Source of the DNA: DATLLJ01 sp965229885
GTDB lineage: Bacteria; Acidobacteriota; Vicinamibacteria; Vicinamibacterales; CAVVIG01
Assembly: GCA_965229885.1 (NCBI GenBank)
Contig: CBDDJX010000003.1
Span: 1,054,001 to 1,118,000, forward strand
Direction: 5' to 3'
Length of the DNA stretch: 64,000 nucleotides
Below the pieces are notes generated by a model. It was not told the DNA's origin. It saw only the letters and a program-made list of their open reading frames with translations, and did no database searches. This document shows positions 8,563-17,712 of this stretch, piece by piece. The translations under genes and the position numbers were made by a program. Position 1 is the first letter of the stretch; each line of letters starts with the position of its first letter.

Positions 8563-9087
8563 TTACGCGAGCGCGGGCTGGGGTTTGGGCCGCGGATCGA
8601 GCCCCGCGCGCTTGAGAGCGGCCTCGAACGAGCCCTTGTCAACGGCCTTCGAGTAGGCTTCGTCCGGTTCGACGAGCTTTCTGGTCACCAGGTCTATGAG
8701 GGCCTCATTCAGCGACACCAGGCCGAATGCCTTGCCCACCTGCATCATCGACGGGAGCTGGAACGTCTTGCCTTCGCGAATGAGGTTGCTGATGGCCCCG
8801 GTCACCATCAGCACTTCGAGCGCCGCCACGCGGCCGCGGCCTTTGCTCAACTGGCAGAGCTGCAGGATGTAGGACGACAGCCCGAGCTGCTCCGCGGTCA
8901 GGATCTTGGCTGGGATGACGCGGAACACCGCGCCCAGCCCCTTGCGATCCGCGAACACGTTGGCGCGGAAGCGCGTCAGCCCGGGGATTGCGTACGCGAC
9001 GTCCGTGTCGTGCCTGGCGTTGAACTCCGTGCGGTTCTTCTCCGGCATGATCGGCTTCAGCAGGCTGGTGAAGTGGGAAAAGCCTAG
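8563..9087 (-). pseudogene. pilT: PilT/PilU twitching ATPase with the ATPase core deleted
   Basis: The N-terminal part reads FTSLLKPIMPEKNRTEF and YAIPGLTRFRANVFADRKG, then VIPAKILTAEQLGLS, as in PilT-type motors that retract type IV pili. After LQLCQLSKG, which in PilT sits just before the Walker A loop, the frame jumps directly to GRVAALEVLMV and the C-terminal region (LIREGKTFQLPSMMQ, EEAY-like DEAYSKAV). Walker A, Asp box, Walker B and His box are all missing, yet the frame stays open to its stop. The 5' end is also lost, ending a few bases from a tRNA remnant. It cannot be an ATPase as it stands. Confidence 0.8.
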
Positions 9088-9104
9088 GGAAATTGCAGGA
9101 AAAC

Positions 9105-9133
9105 TGGCGGTGAGGCAGGGATTCGAACCCTAT
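9105..9133 (-). other. tRNA 3'-end remnant, Ser-type acceptor
   Basis: Read on the minus strand: T-arm AGGG-TTCGAAT-CCCT, acceptor strand CCTCACC, discriminator G and encoded CCA. The partner acceptor strand GGTGAGG is not found at the expected distance, so only the 3' end exists. CCTCACCG-CCA is typical of tRNA-Ser. Such isolated 3' ends mark integration sites of tRNA-targeting elements. Confidence 0.65.
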
Positions 9134-9454
9134 TAGCGTGATTCTCTAACATGGTGATGGCGTGGGACTTCTGGCAACAAGCCTCTATGCGTCATCAACT
9201 TCCGGTCGATCAATCGTCCGCTCGCGTCCTCGGCAATCCCCTTGAATCGGCCCCAGTCGTGGCAACATCGTGGCAACGCTCCTTCGGCGGGCTTCCGTGC
9301 TAATAGAGGAGAGGAACGTCCGGACCGGCGGTTTTGAGACCGCCCGCGTTGCGTTCCCGACTATAATACACGAGGTGGCCGGACCGGCTTGCTCGGTGTG
9401 GCCGGCTTCGCCCGTTAGGGACGCCGGGCAAGAACGGGGGCAAAGGAGATTCAG
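9134..9454. other. Intergenic region with TGGCAAC repeats
   Basis: No gene seen. TGGCAAC occurs near 9172 and twice close together near 9259-9275 (CGTGGCAACATCGTGGCAACG). Their closeness to a tRNA remnant suggests recombinase arm-type sites, but this is only inference. The last bases hold the left border of a tandem duplication and the ribosome binding site (AAGGAG) of the next gene. Confidence 0.4.
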
Positions 9455-10705
9455 ATGAAACGTGGATACCTCGCAGTCACGCCGGTGCTGAACGCCGTGA
9501 TCGTGCTTGCGCTTGCGGTGATCGTGCTTGCGGCGGTTTCTGTAGCGGGACAGGCGCCGACGGAGACCGGGACAGCCAGAGTGGGTGCAGCATCGGGGCT
9601 AAAAACGTCCTGGGGCGCGCCCGACCTGCAGGGCATCTGGGGCAAGGCCGATGAGGTGCCGCTGCAGCGGCCTACCAAGTTCGCCGACAAGGAATTCTTC
9701 ACCGACACGGAGCGGGCCGAGCTGGACACGCAGAGAACCGACGCTATCTTTAGCAGCGCCACCGATGCCAGGCGCAGCCGCGGACAAGCAACGGACGTCA
9801 ACGGCGCGTACAACGCCGAGATCTTCACCACCCACTTGCGCCTCGGCCGGCGCACGTCGCTAATCGTGGATCCGCCGGACGGAAGGGTTCCGCCGCGCAC
9901 GGCAGCAGCACAAAAGCGAAGAGCAACGGTGCGCGCGTTCCAGCTCGCGCTTCTGGCGCCGACGGCCGCGTGCAAGGACAAACTGCGGGCCTGTGCTGGC
10001 GGCACGTATGGTCCGCCGTCACCGCTCCGCAACCAAACGCCGCCGGCGTACATTAGCGGCATGAACCGTGCCGACAATCCCGAGGACCGCAGCCTGGGCG
10101 AACGGTGCCTCGGCGGCTTCGAATCCGTCCCTAATTTCGGGAGCGGCTCCTTCCCGTTCTTCCCGCGGATCGTGCAGTCTGCCGATGCGGTGTCGATCTA
10201 CTTGGACGTGGGCCAGGGGAACGGCTATGTGCGCGTCATTCCCATCACGAACGCGCCGCACCTGCCTCCGAACGTCCGCCAGTGGTGGGGCGACTCACGA
10301 GGACGATGGGAAGGCGACACGCTAGTCGTCGACGTGACGAACTTTGGTCCCAAGCTCGCCTACCAGGGAGCGACGCAAGACCTGCACGTGGTCGAACGCT
10401 ACAGGCGCATCGACGCCAACACGCTGGAATACGCCGCGACGGTCGAGGATCCGGCGACTTGGACGAGACCGTGGACAGCCACGCAGGAATGGACCAAACA
10501 AGACAACCAGATGAATCGACACTATATCGAGCCGCGGTGTCACGAGGGCAATTACGGCATGGCCGGCCAGCTCATTGGCGGGCGCGCCGATGACAAGGCC
10601 TTCGCCGAAGGACGTGGCCCCGATCCCGCCACGCTGTTCACGACCTACGGCGGCTTCGCAGCAGGTTTTGACGACGAAGGAGAGGAAAGTAATCCGCTGA
10701 GATAA
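9455..10705 (+). CDS. Secreted WGxPDLQGxW/CHEGNY-family protein, copy 1
   Basis: A 416-residue secreted protein of unknown function. The N-terminus is a long hydrophobic signal (cleavage near VAGQA). Family landmarks in order: SWGAPDLQGIW (about residue 50), FADKEFFTD, NGAYNAE, RTSLIVDPPDGRVPP, PEDRSLGERC, HLPPNVRQWWGDSRGRWEGD, TLVVDVTNF, LHVVERY, VEDPATWTRPW and CHEGNYG near the end. I know this family from Acidobacteria, where it is annotated hypothetical. Several conserved Cys suggest disulfides and an extracytoplasmic location. AAAGGAG precedes the ATG. The neighbouring copy differs at about nine residues (for example MAGQL here, IAGLL there). Confidence 0.85.
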   Translation: MKRGYLAVTPVLNAVIVLALAVIVLAAVSVAGQAPTETGTARVGAASGLKTSWGAPDLQGIWGKADEVPLQRPTKFADKEFFTDTERAELDTQRTDAIFSSATDARRSRGQATDVNGAYNAEIFTTHLRLGRRTSLIVDPPDGRVPPRTAAAQKRRATVRAFQLALLAPTAACKDKLRACAGGTYGPPSPLRNQTPPAYISGMNRADNPEDRSLGERCLGGFESVPNFGSGSFPFFPRIVQSADAVSIYLDVGQGNGYVRVIPITNAPHLPPNVRQWWGDSRGRWEGDTLVVDVTNFGPKLAYQGATQDLHVVERYRRIDANTLEYAATVEDPATWTRPWTATQEWTKQDNQMNRHYIEPRCHEGNYGMAGQLIGGRADDKAFAEGRGPDPATLFTTYGGFAAGFDDEGEESNPLR

Positions 10706-10974
10706 CGAGACTCCAAGCGTTTACACGCGAGAGGTGGACTTGAAGGAGCTCGCGGCGCGACAGGTGACGCCGTGACCATCGAGGAACGGCAGAGGGCGTC
10801 GGGCCGCGACTCAATTACCACGCAAGCGCGCCGGCTCCGTCGAGCGTGCCGCGTCGCTGCCGACGGCCGCCGAGCGGCAAGGGCTGGCGATGGCGGCGTA
10901 CGCGGCGTTACTCGAGCGGTACATGACCGCGCTGATGGACGCCGGGCAAGAACGGGGGCAAAAGTGAGGTTCAG

Positions 10975-12225
10975 ATGAAACGTGGATACCTCGCAGTCAC
11001 GCCGGTGCTGAACGCCGTGATCGTGCTTGCGCTTGCGGTGATCGTGCTTGCGGCGGTTTCTGTAGCGGGACAGGCGCCGACGGAGACCGGGACAGCCAGA
11101 GTGGGTGCAGCATCGGGGCTAAAAACGTCCTGGGGCGCGCCCGACCTGCAGGGCATCTGGGGCAAGGCCGATGAGGTGCCGCTGCAGCGGCCTACCAAGT
11201 TCGCCGACAAGGAATTCTTCACCGACGCGGAGCGGGTCGAGCTGGACACGCAGAGAACCGGCGCTATCTTTAGCAGCGCCACCGATGCCAGGCGCAGCCG
11301 CGGACAAGCAACGGACGTCAACGGCGCGTACAACGCCGAGATCTTCACCACCCACTTGCGCCTCGGCCGGCGCACGTCGCTAATCGTGGATCCGCCGGAC
11401 GGAAGGGTTCCGCCGCGCACGGCAGCAGCACAAAAGCGAAGAGCAACGGTGCGCGCGTTCCAGCTCGCGCTTCTGGCGCCGACGGCCGCGTGCAAGGACA
11501 AACTGCGGGCCTGTGCTGGCGGCACGTATGGTCCGCCGTCACCGCTCCGCAACCAAACGCCGCCGGCGTACATTAGCGGCATGAACCGTGCCGACAATCC
11601 CGAGGACCGCAGCCTGGGCGAACGGTGCCTCGGCGGCTTCGAATCCGTCCCTAATTTCGGGAGCGGCTCCTTCCCGTTCTTCCCGCGGATCGTGCAGTCT
11701 GCCGATGCGGTGTCGATCTACTTGGACGTGGGCCAGGGGAACGGCTATGTGCGCGTCATTCCCATCACGAACGCGCCGCACCTGCCTCCGAACGTCCGCC
11801 AGTGGTGGGGCGACTCACGAGGACGATGGGAAGGCGACACGCTAGTCGTCGACGTGACGAACTTTGGTCCCAAGCTCGCCTACCAGGGAGCGACGCAAGA
11901 CCTGCACGTGGTCGAACGCTACAGGCGCATCGACGCCAACACGCTGGAATACGCCGCGACGGTCGAGGATCCGGCGACTTGGACGAGACCGTGGACAGCC
12001 ACGCAGGAATGGACCAAACAAGACAACCAGATGAATCGACACTATATCGAGCCGCGGTGTCACGAGGGCAATTACGGCATCGCCGGCCTGCTCATTGGCG
12101 GGCGCGCCGATGACAAGGCCTTCGCCGAAGGACGTGGCCCCGATCCCGCCACGCTGTTAACGACCTACGGCGGCTTCGCAGCAGGTTTTGACGACGAAGG
12201 AGAGGACAGTAATCCGCTGAGATAG
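10975..12225 (+). CDS. Secreted WGxPDLQGxW/CHEGNY-family protein, copy 2
   Basis: The second member of the tandem duplication, with the same signal peptide and all landmarks (WGAPDLQGIW, VDPPDGRVPP, RQWWGDSRGRWEGD, CHEGNYG). Substitutions relative to copy 1 cluster in two places: FFTDAERVELDTQRTGAIF and the last 60 residues (IAGLL, LLTTYGG, GEDSN). The leader upstream differs (AAAAGTGAGG, not AAAGGAGA), so its ribosome binding site is altered by the duplication junction. Function unknown; gene dosage or divergence after duplication are both possible. Confidence 0.85.
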   Translation: MKRGYLAVTPVLNAVIVLALAVIVLAAVSVAGQAPTETGTARVGAASGLKTSWGAPDLQGIWGKADEVPLQRPTKFADKEFFTDAERVELDTQRTGAIFSSATDARRSRGQATDVNGAYNAEIFTTHLRLGRRTSLIVDPPDGRVPPRTAAAQKRRATVRAFQLALLAPTAACKDKLRACAGGTYGPPSPLRNQTPPAYISGMNRADNPEDRSLGERCLGGFESVPNFGSGSFPFFPRIVQSADAVSIYLDVGQGNGYVRVIPITNAPHLPPNVRQWWGDSRGRWEGDTLVVDVTNFGPKLAYQGATQDLHVVERYRRIDANTLEYAATVEDPATWTRPWTATQEWTKQDNQMNRHYIEPRCHEGNYGIAGLLIGGRADDKAFAEGRGPDPATLLTTYGGFAAGFDDEGEDSNPLR

Positions 12226-12365
12226 CGAGACTCCAAGCGTTTACACGCGAGAGGTGGACTTGAAGGAGCTCGCGGCGCGACAGGTGACGCCGTGACCATC
12301 GAGGAACGGCAGAGGGCGTCGGGCCGCGACTCAATTACCACGCAAGCGCGCCGGCTCCGTCGAGC

Positions 12366-12695
12366 GTGCCGCGATCGCTGCCGACGGCCGCCGAGCGGCA
12401 AGGGCTGGCGATGGCGGCGTACGCGGCGTTACTCGAGCGGTACATGACCGCGCTGATGGACGCGGGGCGCGACGCGCAGGCGGAGCGCAACGGGCGTGAG
12501 CTCGCCATCTTTGAACGTGACTTCGAGAAGATCGCGGCGCTCGTGGCGGCCCTGGTGGTGCAGGGCAATTATCTTGACACCGCCTGTCGGCTCTCGGACA
12601 TGGATCAGTCTCAGACGCGCGTCCCCCGTATAAGGCAGTCCGAGGAATCCGACGACTCGCCGTTCCACAATCCCTCTTTGATTCTTTCCCTGTAA
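12366..12695 (+). CDS. Hypothetical helical protein, probably a remnant
   Basis: The frame reads AAERQGLAMAAYAALLERYM and then DAQAERNGRELAIFERDFEK, an amphipathic helical stretch. It then runs into low-quality sequence (RQSEESDDSPFHNPS). The first part is also present, shortened, after copy 1 of the duplication. No convincing start or ribosome binding site. I do not recognise it; it may be the tail of a gene whose 5' part was lost. Confidence 0.3.
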   Translation: MPRSLPTAAERQGLAMAAYAALLERYMTALMDAGRDAQAERNGRELAIFERDFEKIAALVAALVVQGNYLDTACRLSDMDQSQTRVPRIRQSEESDDSPFHNPSLILSL

Positions 12696-12888
12696 TTCGA
12701 GCGTGGCGGTGCTGCGGCCGTTGCCGTGTACTCGCCGCTGGCGGACGGCTGACAGCCCGGACGACCATTCCAATTGACTCCGGGGGGCGCGACAACCCCC
12801 ACGACGGCAATCCCACACGCCTCGCGCACCCGTACTCCGCGAACGTGCGCGGACTGTAAGGCAATCCGATCCGGCTGATGAGGAGCCA

Positions 12889-13173
12889 CTACCTCAGCGT
12901 CCCTCTGCGAATATGTTCAAGGATCCGCCGAGTGTGACGTGGAACCGTATCGGGGATCGGCAGCTCCTCGAACACGACGACTTTTCGCAGGTACAGGGCC
13001 TTGAGAATCTTCGGGCCGATCTCGCGCTTGCCCTTCAGTAAGGCGCATAAGTAGGCGGGGGACACACGTAAGGCTGCCGTCGCGCGCCGCAGAGAACCAT
13101 CTATCTGAACTAGCTGACGGAGCTGGCTCAAAACGTCGTGATCAGTCAACGGCATGGGAAGGCGTCCATGCAT
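12889..13173 (-). CDS. Small XRE-like helix-turn-helix protein
   Basis: A 94-residue protein whose central part (RRATAALRVSPAYLCALLKG, then KREIGPKILKALYL) fits a Cro/CI-type helix-turn-helix: helix, turn, recognition helix and the following helix at usual spacing. The start ATG at 13173 is the first giving a plausible N-terminus; the frame stays open upstream but that part lacks protein-like composition. No strong ribosome binding site. It may regulate an integrated element, as it lies between two tRNA remnants and beside an excisionase-like small gene. Confidence 0.5.
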   Translation of the reverse strand: MHGRLPMPLTDHDVLSQLRQLVQIDGSLRRATAALRVSPAYLCALLKGKREIGPKILKALYLRKVVVFEELPIPDTVPRHTRRILEHIRRGTLR

Positions 13174-13534
13174 GGTCTTGGCTCTCGCCTGTTTACGTAT
13201 GTGTGAATACGTTGGTGCAACACAGATAGCCGACCGTAGGACACTCAGAATCGGACCTGGATTATGCCGCTCTTCTGGAGGCAGGACATCGTAAACCGAT
13301 CGGCAGATCGAGTGACTGAACGCGGCTCTTATGCTGCGGGGGATTGGCATCGGAGCGTTGGCATGGCCGCCACCGACGGCACGCCCCCCGGCCGATCGTC
13401 TTTTTATGGGGCCCGGTACGAAGTCTGCGGGTCGCTCGCAAATCATTGGCTCCACACAATCTCTACACATTTCGGATACATGCGTGATCCGGTGAATAAC
13501 AGGCCGTAGGAGCATGTTGCGTAGGAGGTGGAAC
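13174..13534. other. Intergenic, nothing recognised
   Basis: About 360 bases upstream of the HTH gene and of the small gene that follows. It probably holds divergent promoters. No clear dyad or RNA was found by eye. Confidence 0.4.
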
Positions 13535-13708
13535 TTGAAACCACTGAGTCCGAAAGACGCCGCAGACCGGCTACGGATTACGACATCTGATCGGATCGTG
13601 GCAGATATGATCTGCTCGTGCGACGCAGCGTGCCACAGTGCCGGACGCTGCAAGTCTCTGGCGAATCGGAAGAAATTATGGAGCCGGCGACCCGACTTGA
13701 ACGGGTGA
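13535..13708 (+). CDS. Small excisionase-like protein ending in a tRNA remnant
   Basis: A perfect AGGAGG lies six bases before a TTG. The first residues (LSPKDAADRLRIT) resemble the opening helix of MerR/excisionase-type DNA-binding domains, then comes a Cys-rich stretch (MICSCDAACHSAGRC). The last codons run antisense into a tRNA-Thr 3' remnant, a layout seen for genes at the ends of integrated elements. At 57 residues it is short for a full excisionase and could be truncated. Confidence 0.4.
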   Translation: MKPLSPKDAADRLRITTSDRIVADMICSCDAACHSAGRCKSLANRKKLWSRRPDLNG

Positions 13709-13723
13709 CCTGCTGATTACGAA
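13679..13723 (-). other. tRNA-Thr(CGT) 3'-end remnant
   Basis: Minus strand: TTCGTAA anticodon loop (CGT), TCAGC stem, AGGTC variable loop, T-arm ACCCG-TTCAAGT-CGGGT, acceptor CGCCGGC, discriminator T, CCA. The 5' side of the anticodon stem should read GCTGA but reads GCTTG, and no D-arm or 5' acceptor follows. Homology therefore begins exactly at the anticodon loop, a known crossover point of tyrosine recombinases. Confidence 0.75.
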
Positions 13724-14042
13724 CAAGCTACTGGGTGACCCTCACAAACAGGCCCATATTCGCGGATTGGCCGACGCCGATCGGTTATATCAAGGCGGTT
13801 ATATTTAGGTGAGCGTGCGCGCCTGCCCGATGCGGATTCCGGCCTGAATCGGCGAATCTGAGGCGATTCGGAGTACATGGTGGTAACCGATCGCCACGCG
13901 AGAGTCCGAATTGCTCAGCGTTTCGGAGAATCCACAACCGTCGCCCTGGCGGATCGGGCCCGATCCGCAACCCGATAAGCGATCGTGCCGAGACGGGTCG
14001 GCTGAGTTGTCGGATACTACGCGGCCGTGCTCATCGACCGCC

Positions 14043-14630
14043 ATGGCCGGATCACTGGCGGCAACAAAACTGGATTCAGCGAGAGAATGGGGAATTCGAG
14101 ACGCACAGGCACCTTACGAACTTGACCGGATCGTAATGGCCAGTGAGTCATGGATTCAGGCGCAGTGCGGCCACATCACTGTGGACCAATACTGGCGTGA
14201 CATCCAGCACCAGCTGCGCCTCGACGAGCAATCCCTGCGGAGCCTCCGCGAGGACTTCTACGCTGGTGATCGCGCGAACGCGGTCGTGGCAGATGTTATT
14301 CGGCGTCTCCGCTCACATTGCAAGCAAGCCATCTTGAGCAACGCACCGCGGTCGTTGCATGCGGAGCTACGTGACCGTTTTCACATTGCCGGGCTGTTCC
14401 ATGTCATCGTTGCATCAGCGGTGATCCGGGTCATGAAACCAGACCCTCGAGCCTATGGAGCCGCCTTGGAGGGACTCGGTCTGCGAGCCGACGAAACTGT
14501 GTTCATTGATGACCTGCGTCCTAACGTCAACGCGGCGCGACGGCTCGGCATGCACGTCATTCACTTCGACAGCTATGACTACGATGTGCGACCCGAGCTA
14601 GACGCCCTGCTCGGCTCGCCTGAACTCTGA
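14043..14630 (+). CDS. HAD-superfamily hydrolase lacking its N-terminal motif
   Basis: Motif II (ILSNAP), motif III Lys (VMKPDPRAYGAAL) and motif IV (TVFIDDLRPNVNAA) of a subfamily IA HAD phosphatase are all present with normal spacing, as is the helical cap. Motif I (DxDxT nucleophile) is absent: upstream of the ATG at 14043 the frame is not protein-like. The gene therefore seems to have lost its 5' end and should be catalytically dead. Its 3' end overlaps the convergent glycosyltransferase by about 50 bases. Confidence 0.65.
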   Translation: MAGSLAATKLDSAREWGIRDAQAPYELDRIVMASESWIQAQCGHITVDQYWRDIQHQLRLDEQSLRSLREDFYAGDRANAVVADVIRRLRSHCKQAILSNAPRSLHAELRDRFHIAGLFHVIVASAVIRVMKPDPRAYGAALEGLGLRADETVFIDDLRPNVNAARRLGMHVIHFDSYDYDVRPELDALLGSPEL

Positions 14631-15769
14631 CGGATCGGCACCAGCGCCCCGTCGACCTCCGCTGGCAACAGGGCCCCGACGCCCCTCTTCGCGCCATGAA
14701 GCAATCGTTCATACACCGCATGCGTCGTCGAAACGGTGCTGTCCCATGAAAAATAACGCGCACGACGTAATCCGTCGCCGCGGAGGCGCATTCGGAGATC
14801 TCGATCTAGAATCACGCTGTGCAGTGCGTCAGCCAACCCAGCAGGATCGTGGGGATCGACGAGCAATGCCGCGGACCCAGCCACTTCGGGCAAGGACGAC
14901 ACATTGGCGGTAATAACGGGGCAGCCACAGGCCATGGCTTCGACGACGGGGAGGCCAAATCCCTCGTACAGCGACGGGTACACGAGCGCGAGTGCGTTCG
15001 AATAGACGACGGCGAGGTCCTGATCAGACACGTGGTCGATGAAGTCGATGTTGTGGTCGATCCCGAGCCGCCGGGCTTCTTTGAGCGTCGCCTCGCGGAA
15101 TCCATCCGAGCGTCCGGCCGAGCCCACTTTGCGCAACCGCAGTGACGCGAATTGTGGTCCGCGGTCTTTGAGGGCGGCAAAAGCACGCAACAAGCACACG
15201 AGGTTCTTCCGCGGCCGTTCCGAACCAACGTAGAGTACATACGGTGCGGGGGAACGTCCGTCGTTTCCGGGGGACGGCTTGAATACGCTGTGATCGATCC
15301 CGTTGTAGATCACGGTAATCTTCGCTTCTTCCACGGCTAAGTACTGCATGAGGTCTCGCTTCGTCGCCTCGGAGACGCAGATGATATGCGTTGCTGTTCG
15401 AATTCCTCGTCGGTCGAGCGCGAGTCCGACCGCCGCCATTCGGTCTTCTGAGGCGTGAGGGAATGCCAGCCGAACGAGGTCGTGGACCGTCACGACGCAC
15501 GGCTGCATCAACCACGGAATCCAACGCCCGAGGTGGTGGTTCGAAAGATGGATGGCATGCCGAGCGCGCATTAGATTCCGTCCAAGGCGTAGTTGCTGAC
15601 GCCAGGATCCGTATCGTGTGGTGTGGATGAGTGAGACTGGCAACCGCTTTGCCAGTTCTTGCGAGTATCGGTCGATGCCTGAGTGCTCCGTCGAGACGAC
15701 CAGACTGAGGGGGAGCCTATCGAATCTCACAAGGATAGTTCCCGGCCAGCGAGTCTGAATGCATTGCAT
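14579..15769 (-). CDS. GT4-family glycosyltransferase
   Basis: A GT-B fold retaining glycosyltransferase of 396 residues. The N-terminal half has STEHSGIDRYSQELAKRLP, and the linker holds HIICVSEATKRDL and VIYNGIDHSVF. The donor-binding half has YVGSERPRKNL and the signature YPSLYEGFGLPVVEAMACG. This is the mannosyltransferase-like pattern seen in O-antigen and exopolysaccharide loci. No membrane segment. Neighbours give no clear locus: a truncated HAD gene on one side and a broken methyltransferase on the other. It appears intact. The acceptor is unknown. Confidence 0.88.
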   Translation of the reverse strand: MQCIQTRWPGTILVRFDRLPLSLVVSTEHSGIDRYSQELAKRLPVSLIHTTRYGSWRQQLRLGRNLMRARHAIHLSNHHLGRWIPWLMQPCVVTVHDLVRLAFPHASEDRMAAVGLALDRRGIRTATHIICVSEATKRDLMQYLAVEEAKITVIYNGIDHSVFKPSPGNDGRSPAPYVLYVGSERPRKNLVCLLRAFAALKDRGPQFASLRLRKVGSAGRSDGFREATLKEARRLGIDHNIDFIDHVSDQDLAVVYSNALALVYPSLYEGFGLPVVEAMACGCPVITANVSSLPEVAGSAALLVDPHDPAGLADALHSVILDRDLRMRLRGDGLRRARYFSWDSTVSTTHAVYERLLHGAKRGVGALLPAEVDGALVPIRQSSGEPSRASSSGRTS

Positions 15770-16028
15770 ACCAACCGAACGTGGATCGACCGAGCCGTTG
15801 ATCGCGACACTCTCTCTTGCCTCGCCATGATGTGATGGGCTCCGAAATCAGCGCGTGTCTGCGACTTGAGAACCCTCAGGCCCACTCGCGTCCGGGGGAC
15901 ACGAGACAAATCGCTAGCAGTTGGAACTAGTGGATACGGTTCTCGGCAACAGAACCGAGTAACATCCCAGAACCGAAGAATATCATTCTGGCTCAGAAAT
16001 TGATCGAAATATCGGAGTTAATGGACTG

Positions 16029-16260
16029 ATGGTTCGTAGCGACAGAGCCGGGAAACTGGCGGACATTGGGCGCGTGCCGTTCTGGTGGCACACGATCGAC
16101 CTGGGAGACGGCGTCGTCACCCCGGGGCACTCGAGCCTCGCGGAACAAGAATTCCGGCCTGCGGGATACCCCATGCCTTAAATGGGAAAACCGTCTTGGA
16201 CATCGGATGCTGGGACGGCGTATTTTCGTTCTTGTGCGAAGGGCGGGGTGCTACCGTCAT
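16029..16260 (+). pseudogene. Class I SAM methyltransferase, 5' part, cut by an IS
   Basis: VPFWWHTIDLGDGVVTPG followed, after a one-base frameshift near 16160, by LNGKTVLDIGCWDGVFSF, the SAM-binding motif I. This is the N-terminus of a CmoB-like/DUF1698-type methyltransferase. The gene stops where the IS3-family element begins, and no 3' part is found beyond that element. Confidence 0.75.
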
Positions 16261-17569
16261 GAATCGTACCGGGAATCCCGGAGGGCGAGTTAGTTGAGTC
16301 AGGCCACCTTAACCTGCTCATAGTAGTGCGCGTCGAATGCCGCAGGCGGCACGTAGCCGATGGGCTCGAGCAACCGGCGGTTGTTGAACCAATCCACCCA
16401 CGCCAGCGTCGCGAATTCCACCTGCGCCAGATGCGGCCACGGACCTTGCCGTCGAATCACCTCCGTCTTGAGGAGCCCAATCACCGACTCGGCGAGGGCA
16501 TTGTCATAGGAGTCGCCTCGGCTGCCGACCGACGGCGCGATGCCGGCGTCGGCGAGCCGGTCGGTGTACCGCATCGACAGATACTGCGTACCCCGGTCGC
16601 TGTGATGCACCAGGCCGCTGACGCGATCCGCGCCACGTTCGCACACCGCTTATTCGAGCGCATCGAGCACGAAGTCCGTCCGCAGCGACGCCGACACGCG
16701 CCCGCCGACGATGCGCCGCGAGAAGACAGCGATCACGAACGCGACATACACGAAGCCTTTCCACGTGGCGACGTAGGGGAAGTCGGAGACCCAGAGGCTG
16801 GTTGGGCCGCGGCGCGGTGAACTGGCGGTCGACCAAAGCCGGGGGACGCACGCCGGCGGTCGCAGCGGCGGGCGTCGTGACCCATGCGCGGCCGCGGACC
16901 GCGCCGGCCAAGCCCATCGCCCCCATCAGCCGCTCGACCATACAGCGCGCGACGTCGACGTCTTCGCGGCCGAGCTGCTGCCAGACCTTCCGCGGTCCGT
17001 ATGCCTGCCAATTCGCGTCCCAGACCCGCTGGATGGCGATCCGCAAGTCGTCGTCGCGCTTGGCGCGCGCCGGCCGCGGCGGCGGGTCCACCTGCCGGGC
17101 GTGGTGCAGAAAATACGTCGAGGGGGCGATCGGCAACACCGCGCAGATCGGCTCAACCCCCTACGTGGCCCGGTGGTCATCCACAAACTGGACCATTACT
17201 TCACTCGGCGGTCGCGCGCCGCCTGGGCAAAATATGCGGAGGCCTTCCGCAAGATCTCATTCGCGCGTCTTCAATTCGCGATTGTCGCGTTCCCGTTCCT
17301 TCAGGCGCTGGCGCTCGTCGGTCGTCAGGCCGCCCCGCTGGCCCGTATCGCGTTCGGCCTGGCGCACCCAATTCCGCAGCGTCTCACCGGTGCAGCCGAA
17401 CTTGCTCGCGATCGCCGTGATCGCGGCCCACTGCGACGGATGCTCGGGACCATGCGCGCGGACCATCCGAATGGCCCGCTCTCGTAACCTCAGCTGAATA
17501 CTTCCTCGGTCGTACCATGGGCTCCATCCTCTCAAGCAATGAGCCCTCCGACGAACCCGGTACGATTCA
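16260..17569 (-). mobile_element. IS3-family element, copy A (inactive)
   Basis: Bounded by inverted ends TGAATCGTACCGGG, each continuing into imperfect repeats (AATCCCGGAGGGCGAGTTAG and TTCGTCGGAGGGCTCATTGC). On the minus strand it carries an orfA with HTH text (PSQWAAITAIASKFGCTGET) and an orfB with DDE text (HHSDRGTQYLS, GDSYDNALAES). OrfB is broken by a TAG after DDHRAT, a frameshift at RPNQ, and a TAA after FVLDALE. OrfA has its ATG but a one-base shift after RKYSAEV. No target duplication is evident. It is inserted in a methyltransferase gene. Confidence 0.88.
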
Positions 17570-17712
17570 CCAGAAGGTTGAAACGCTGTGCGATTGGCGA
17601 CGATGCAAAGGCGTTCGCGGCAGGAAAGGACATCTCGCCGCTCGGGGACAAGGGACCAGCTACCTGTCGTTGTACGATGGGAGCCGTAGGACCTCGTTCA
17701 CAGGGAGACTCT

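Larger units (their letters stand above)
9420..12463. repeat. Tandem direct duplication, unit about 1.52 kb
   Basis: Two nearly identical units carry the 416-residue gene and about 230 bases after it. The second starts near 10939. The borders share GACGC.GGGC, so a short microhomology may have mediated the duplication. Unit two runs on into unique sequence after GACGCGGGGCGCGACGC. Only a handful of base differences and a one-base indel (GCGTCGCTG/GCGATCGCTG) separate the copies, so it is recent. Confidence 0.9.
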
